This document shows, one piece after another, positions 58,680-64,000 of a stretch of 64,000 nt of DNA. How positions within the stretch are numbered: position 1 is the first letter of the stretch; every line of letters starts with the position of its first letter. The stretch is from Hermatobates lingyangjiaoensis (taxonomy: Eukaryota; Arthropoda; Insecta; Hemiptera; Hermatobatidae): contig JAPFBL010000575.1 in NCBI GenBank assembly GCA_026182355.1, positions 92,501 through 156,500 on the forward strand, written 5' to 3'. A program made the translations under genes and the position numbers. The notes under the pieces are model-generated. The model made no database searches. It was not told the DNA's origin and saw only the letters and a program-made list of their open reading frames with translations.

Positions 58680-59065
58680 TCCTTAAAATCTGGAGTGGCC
58701 TACACTCAACTTTACTATAAGTATCTTAATATCAAGTTTCTTGAGTATATAACACACTTTAAAAAAGTGTATTGGATTGATATTGACCTTAAGTTTACTA
58801 GCAATGTAGAGTAAAAAGCTAATGAAATGGTCTCCACATATAAAAAATTAGGTATAAACAACACGTTTCGAACAGGTAGTGTTCTTCCTCAGGCATTAAC
58901 TAAAAAATACAATGATACCAGAGAGTTATCTATGGTATAAAATAAATATAGTACAAAATGAAAATAAAATAAGGAAAAGAATATAATCCATAATTACTAG
59001 TAATTATGGAGTTAGTTATTACACTTTAAAAAAGTGTATTGGATTGATATTGACGTATAGTTTGT
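58680..59065 (-). repeat. PLE family A element in duplicated context
   Basis: Minus core 58862-58893 (CTGAGGA, A, GAACAC/CTGTTC, GAA, ACGTGT, T). Both flanks (ACACTTTAAAAAAGTGTAT, GGATTGATATTGAC and TTATGGAGTTAGTTATTACA) also surround the copy at 52.9 kb. The two loci are therefore copies of a larger unit. Confidence 0.75.
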
Positions 59066-59790
59066 GATTTGTAATTTATTACCAACTTTGTTAAGTGGAA
59101 TAACATGCTAATTTAGAAATTGTGTTTTCAATATGTTTAGATGTAATATTGTAACTGTAAATATGTATATTATGACTATTAGTACATAATAAAGAAGTAA
59201 ACGAAGAAGTAGGGTTAAAAACAGAGGAGAAATATTTAATAAATAAGTTAGAAATCATATATATGCCATGTGAGGAAAACATCTTGCTTCAAATACATAT
59301 TAGAAGGCATAACAGTGCTTGATTTATTGGATTTATATAGCTCCAGAATTTCTTAGTATTACTCTGAAATGTTTTTTTTTTTCTGTTATCAGCTAAATAT
59401 CTGTTATAACATTCCTGAAATAAAGTTTTACATTCAGTTCTAAAAGATGAAACCTTACTCTAGTAAATATAGTTATCAGGTTAGTTCCACTGAGTTAAGT
59501 AATATTAGAATTACATTTAACAAGTCTTTACTGTAGTAGTTATTATCACCAGTTTGTTTAAACAGTAAATGGCACATCTTCTTTTTTCCTTAACTTTATC
59601 TGTTAAATTATAAGGAGAACTATTTTAGATAAGGTTAACTATTTTAGATAAAAGAACTATTTTTAGATTATTATCTAAAAATATAGAGGTACATTTAGGT
59701 GACTGATACTGTAGCATGAAGGTATTGTCATTATATACTTGAAGTATTATTTGTTTTAGTTTTAGCTTTATAATGGTCTATGCCAAGAAA
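59066..59790. other. AT-rich sequence, nothing recognised
   Basis: A segment at 59671-59730 (AGAGGTACATTTAGGTGACT) recurs at 61584-61630. No gene seen. Confidence 0.4.
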
Positions 59791-59792
59791 AA

Positions 59793-60240
59793 TAATATAT
59801 TAGAAGTAATAAATGCATTCATTTATACTCGAGAATGAAAATAAAGTGTCTCAACTAAATTCTAATGAATTGGATGCATAATCGTCCTTCCAGAAATTGT
59901 ATTATCAAATTCTAGAGGTAGTTCATAAGGAAGTATAGCATATACGTATGCAGTAAGAGAAGGATTGTATTACTTGTGATATTATTTGATAATACAATAT
60001 CAAATCAATATAAATTAGAAATAATAAGTGCATTCATTTATACTCGAGAATGAAAACAAAGTGTCTCAACTAAATTCTAATAAATTGGATGCTAATGAAG
60101 CATAATCGTCCTTCCGGAAATTGTATTTAGTATTATCAAATTCAAGAGGTAGTTGATAAGGAAGTATAGCATGTACATTTGCAGTAAGAGAAGGATGTAT
60201 TTGTAATATTATTTGATAGTACAATATCAATAGTAACGTA
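59793..60240. repeat. Tandem duplication, ~215-bp unit, two copies
   Basis: Copies at 59793-60000 and 60008-60235 share GCATTCATTTATACTCGAGA, TAATCGTCCTTCC, GTAGTT(C/G)ATAAGGAAG and GCAGTAAGAGAAGGAT, with short indels between them. Confidence 0.85.
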
Positions 60241-62140
60241 TTTATTTTTGACGCTATTGTGACTATTAATAATGAATAGGAGTTTATCAAATTAAAAAAT
60301 GCGAGTAAAACAAAGTTACTCGTATCAAAGTATAAAGAGGTCTAGAAATGATTTTTAAAAACAGTTTAATGAATTCAATTTAAGATTCATTGATATCCAT
60401 TTAGTATATAGATAATAACGAATAGTTCCTTCAATTGGCGCTAACGATACATAATGCGCATGTCTTTTCTATGCCTATGTTCATTTCAACCAATCACAGC
60501 TCGCATTTCTTTACAAGCCCTTTGAAGTTTGAATTACGTCTCAGTACTATGTGTTAGTTTTATTGTAACAGTTGAAGTTTGTTTAAATGTGTTCTAATTG
60601 AAAAATTTAGTGTAATATCTGTTTATAAATTAGATTTTACATTGATTGAACGACAATGCAAGAATACAGAAGGTATTGTACATCTAATTACGGTCAGTTG
60701 AAACACTATATTAATTTTCTTTTCAATATTACAAGTGTAATTGATTCTTTTTTAGACTGTCTACTCTTATCTATAGTAATATTAAACTTGTTTTAATAAT
60801 TTCAAAATGTAAACGTGGATGTATTTTGTTGTAATTGATAATTTCAGGTAACAAATGTCTATTTATTAGACTGAAAGAAGTGTTTATTCTTCTCCCAAAC
60901 CAGGAATATAGCAAGAACTAATTAAACTTATATTGATTCAATAAAGTTATATTGAAAGAAACATTACTGCAATATAGGTATGAGTTTTCATTTAAGAAAA
61001 AGAAATTACTACAAAATCCCTACTGGAGAGTAGGGAAACCCTTATAACCTCTATGTAAAGGTCCGTCTCTGTAAACGCTGGGGCTCCTAAAGTACACTCT
61101 AGTTCTTAAATCTTGTTTTATTTTACCAAATTAATGTTTGACTAGCAGACGTGTCCGTCTTTGATGGGTATTTTACAAAAATTCAGTGAGGATACGTTGG
61201 TATTCTAAAATAATATTAGAAATTGTAGAATGGTAGAAAATATCATTATTAGTACAGTCTACAACTGTCATTAAATCTGGAGTTTCTTTTACGTTTTACA
61301 GCTTTCGATACTGAGCGCAAATTTGATTCTATTCTAGGCATTCTTCTTGTTTAGTACTCAGTTAGGTAATATTAACTTTATTAATGTAAGCAAATTATGA
61401 TAAACGCAAACGAAATTAAAATTAACTTACAATACCTACTTGCTACAGTATCAGGTACATAAAAATACCTATATATCTATAGAGATTTTTTCTGTAGATT
61501 GCTTAGAACTGACTCATTTAAGTTATGATTACGTTTTATACATTAAGGAAAAAAAAAGTAAAATATATTTGTTTTTAAAAATATAGAGGTACATTTAGGT
61601 GACTGATACTGTAGCAAGAAGGTATTGTTAGTTGATATACCTGTGTACCTAACCAAACACAGTTTAAAAATCCATAATTTCGTTTCTATGTTGAATCTAT
61701 TAAGCTTTTTAGTTAGACATACACAATTATACTGTTAAAGTTTCAGCTTACTATGAGTTAAGGTGGCTGAATTTGCTCCTGACAACATTTCTGAACAAAC
61801 AAATAGAAAATTTTCGAAGGGTAGATTAGGGTTTCCTTAATCATTAAACGTAAAGACAATTTTGAGTCAATTCTAAGGAATATATAGACAAAACCTTTGT
61901 TTTATTGATATAAATCAACAATCCTTCTAATATTGTATCAATTATTTATTAACTATTCTACTGTTTGACTATATATGTACTATTATTAGTATTTTTATTG
62001 TACTACTGTAGTATCTCTTATTTTATTTTTTCCTAGTATTATTTGTTTCTTATTACTGCTATTATACACCATGCTTACTGTGTTTCAATAATTAATTTTT
62101 GTTTCACATGTTTATTGTGAAATTTTGATTTATTTAAGTA
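60241..62140. other. AT-rich sequence, nothing firmly recognised
   Basis: CCAATCACAGC at 60489 and TGCGCATG at 60455 are isolated promoter-like words without a following exon. No other feature seen. Confidence 0.4.
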
Positions 62141-62145
62141 TACGG

Positions 62146-62728
62146 TCAGGCAAAATGATCTAACACATTTGTAGGTTAATTAAAAGACAAATAAGGTCAA
62201 TAAACAATGAAGTGTTTTTATTTTCTAAAAGTATATATTATGCCATTTTGTTTTGTTTCTGTATAATGCCATTGTTATTTTTTTAAACATGGTGCATATT
62301 AAACATAATTATACATAAAAACATAATAAATTAAACATAATATGTATTTAACCTACAAATGCAGTAGAATCATAGAGCATAGCTTAAACTGTAGGGTCAG
62401 GCAAAATGATGTGACACATTTTTAGATTAAATAAAAGACAAATAAAGTCAATAAACAGTGAAGTGTTTTTATTTTTGAAAAGTACATATAATGCCATTTT
62501 GTTTTGTTTCTGTATAATGCCATTGTTATTTTTTTAAACATAGTGCATATGAAACATAATTATACATAAAAAACATAATCAATAATATGTATTTAACAAT
62601 TGTAGTAGAATCATATTAATGTAGTATATTAAATTAATTATTAATTTATGTTTAATGTAGTAGAATAAATTAAACATAATATGTATTTAACCTACAAATG
62701 TGTCAGATCATTTTGCCTGACCCTGTAC
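62146..62728. mobile_element. Mariner-like MITE with internal duplication
   Basis: Ends GGTCAGGCAAAATGATCTAA and TCAGATCATTTTGCCTGACC with CACATTTGTAGGTTAA-type continuation, flanked by TA (left TATAC, right GTAC). A second internal copy of the left end at 62396 (GGTCAGGCAAAATGATGTGA) and the following 200 bases show the left half was duplicated. No transposase. Confidence 0.75.
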
Positions 62729-63165
62729 GTGTGAAAAAAAAATTCAAATGACCTTAATCTATTTAGTTAATTTAGTTAAAATCTCTAAATCAAATTTTAC
62801 ACAAATTACATATTGCTCAATTACATTGTGCAAAACTGATGCACAATGCAAACCTACTTTGAAGTTGTTTTTTTTTTTTGAAAATCCATTTCACTGCTTT
62901 AAATATTGTGGTGAAACTGCCTTTCGTTTGAGTTAACATGTTTTTTGAAAAGACATACCCTTATTTCATAATCCTAGATACTAAGTATGATTCTGTATAA
63001 CTCTTAACTTTTGAGGGAATTTCCATATAATTTTTTAAATTTGAGGTAAAGTTATATTCTGTATAACTTTACAAATTCAAAAAAAAAACTCAATACAATA
63101 ATATACAAAATTAAATTATAGGTATTTATTTAAAATATTTAATTCATGAATTGTGCAATCTGTTA
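62729..63165. other. AT-rich sequence, nothing recognised
   Basis: No gene or RNA seen. Confidence 0.4.
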
Positions 63166-63167
63166 TA

Positions 63168-64000
63168 GTGTGGTATTTACTCATGTGTGTTATTTGCTCA
63201 TGTAAGTGTGTTATTTACTCATGAAAGTGTGGTATTTACTCATGTAAGTGTGGTTTTACTCATGTAAGTGTGCTATTTACTCATGTAAGTGTGGTATTTA
63301 CTAATGTGTGTTATTTTCTCATGTAAGTGTGATATTTACTCATGAAAGTGTGGTATTTATTCACGTAGTGTGTTATTTACTCATGTAAGTTTGGTATTTA
63401 CTCATGTAAGTTTGGTATTTACTCATGTAGTGTGGTATTTACTCATGTAGTGTGGTATTTACTCACGTAGTGAGGTATTTACTCACGTAGTGTGTTATTT
63501 ACTCATGTAAGTTTGGTATTTACTCACGTAGTGAGGTATTTACTCACGTAGTGTGGTATTTACTCACGTAGTGTGTTATTTTCTCATGTAAGTGTGGTAT
63601 TCACTCACGAAAGTGTGTTATTTACTCATGAAAGTGTGGTATTTATTCACGTAGTGTGTTATTTACTCATGTAAGTTTGGTATTTACTCATGTAGTGTGG
63701 TATTTACTCATGTAGTGTGGTATTTACTCACGTAGTGAGGTATTTACTCACGTAGTGTGTTATTTACTCATGTAAGTTTGGTATTTACTCACGTAGTGAG
63801 GTATTTACTCACGTTGTGTGGTATTTTCTCATGTAAGTGTGGTATTCACTCACGAAAGTGTGTTATTTACTCATGAAAGTGTGGTATTTATTCACGTAGT
63901 GTGTTATTTACTCATGTAAGTTTGGTATTTACTCATGTAGTGTGGTATTTACTCACGTAGTGAGGTATTTACTCACGTAGTGTGTTATTTACTCATGTAA
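63168..64000 (+). repeat. 20-bp minisatellite, runs off the window
   Basis: Unit GTGTGGTATTTACTCATGTA with variants (GTGAGG, TTATTTAC, CACGTA, GAAAG). About 41 units are visible. Two long stretches starting at 63577 and 63822 repeat the same order of variants, a higher-order period of about 245 bp. The unit matches the family A PLE end (GTGGTATTTACTCATTGTAG at 9974). Confidence 0.93.

Overview
The window is AT-rich, repeat-dominated nuclear DNA from a eukaryote, most likely an arthropod. That placement is an inference from R1-type and jockey-type LINE relics, hAT and mariner-like elements, a tRNA-derived SINE ending in AACCTAACCT, and very AT-rich introns. Only three host genes are supported. 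They are the last exon of a C-type lectin (581-701, +), a tRNA-Asp(GTC) gene (12615-12686, +), and the first coding exon of a FAM135 homologue (16491-16594, +) whose first intron probably fills the rest of the window.

The most distinctive content is a very large set of Penelope-like element (PLE) debris carrying minimal hammerhead-ribozyme (HHR) motifs. I count roughly 45 instances in about 14 sequence families, labelled A to Q here. Most sit in head-to-head palindromes bounded by (TA)n. One copy joins PLE coding sequence (reverse transcriptase end, zinc-finger-like linker, GIY-YIG nuclease; 18797-19909) to an E-family motif at 20223-20248, which ties the palindromes to PLE terminal repeats. 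Across families the sequence at the helix III position differs (ACGT, ACGCGT, ACATGT, AGATCT, AGGCCT, AGCT, AATT, ATAT). It is nearly always self-complementary and is followed by a permitted cleavage base. That is the pattern expected of ribozymes acting as homodimers.

Layout. 0-1 kb: lectin exon behind an intronic repeat. 1-9.6 kb: AT-rich DNA and PLE palindromes. 10.4-12 kb: internally deleted R1-type LINE split by a hAT element. 12.6 kb: tRNA-Asp. 13-14.8 kb: hAT-like repeat and compound palindromes. 15-16 kb: minisatellite. 16.5 kb: FAM135 exon. 17.3-21.5 kb: PLE cluster. 22.4-25.4 kb: 127-bp satellite. 25.8-30 kb: dispersed repeats, MITE, SINEs. 30.5-35 kb: palindromes. 36.2-37.6 kb: 80-bp satellite. 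38-41.9 kb: PLE debris including a tandem HHR trimer and a 72-bp array. 42.7-44.2 kb: 27-bp minisatellite. 45-46.3 kb: 104-bp satellite. 47-63 kb: mostly AT-rich intron-like DNA with LINE, SINE and MITE relics. 63.2-64 kb: 20-bp minisatellite running off the end.

Several arrays seem to have grown from pieces of mobile elements. The 72-bp array, and perhaps the 20-bp array, share the outer end of PLE family A. The 127-bp satellite ends in the SINE tail. The 27-bp array has a single-copy counterpart at 25843-25869.
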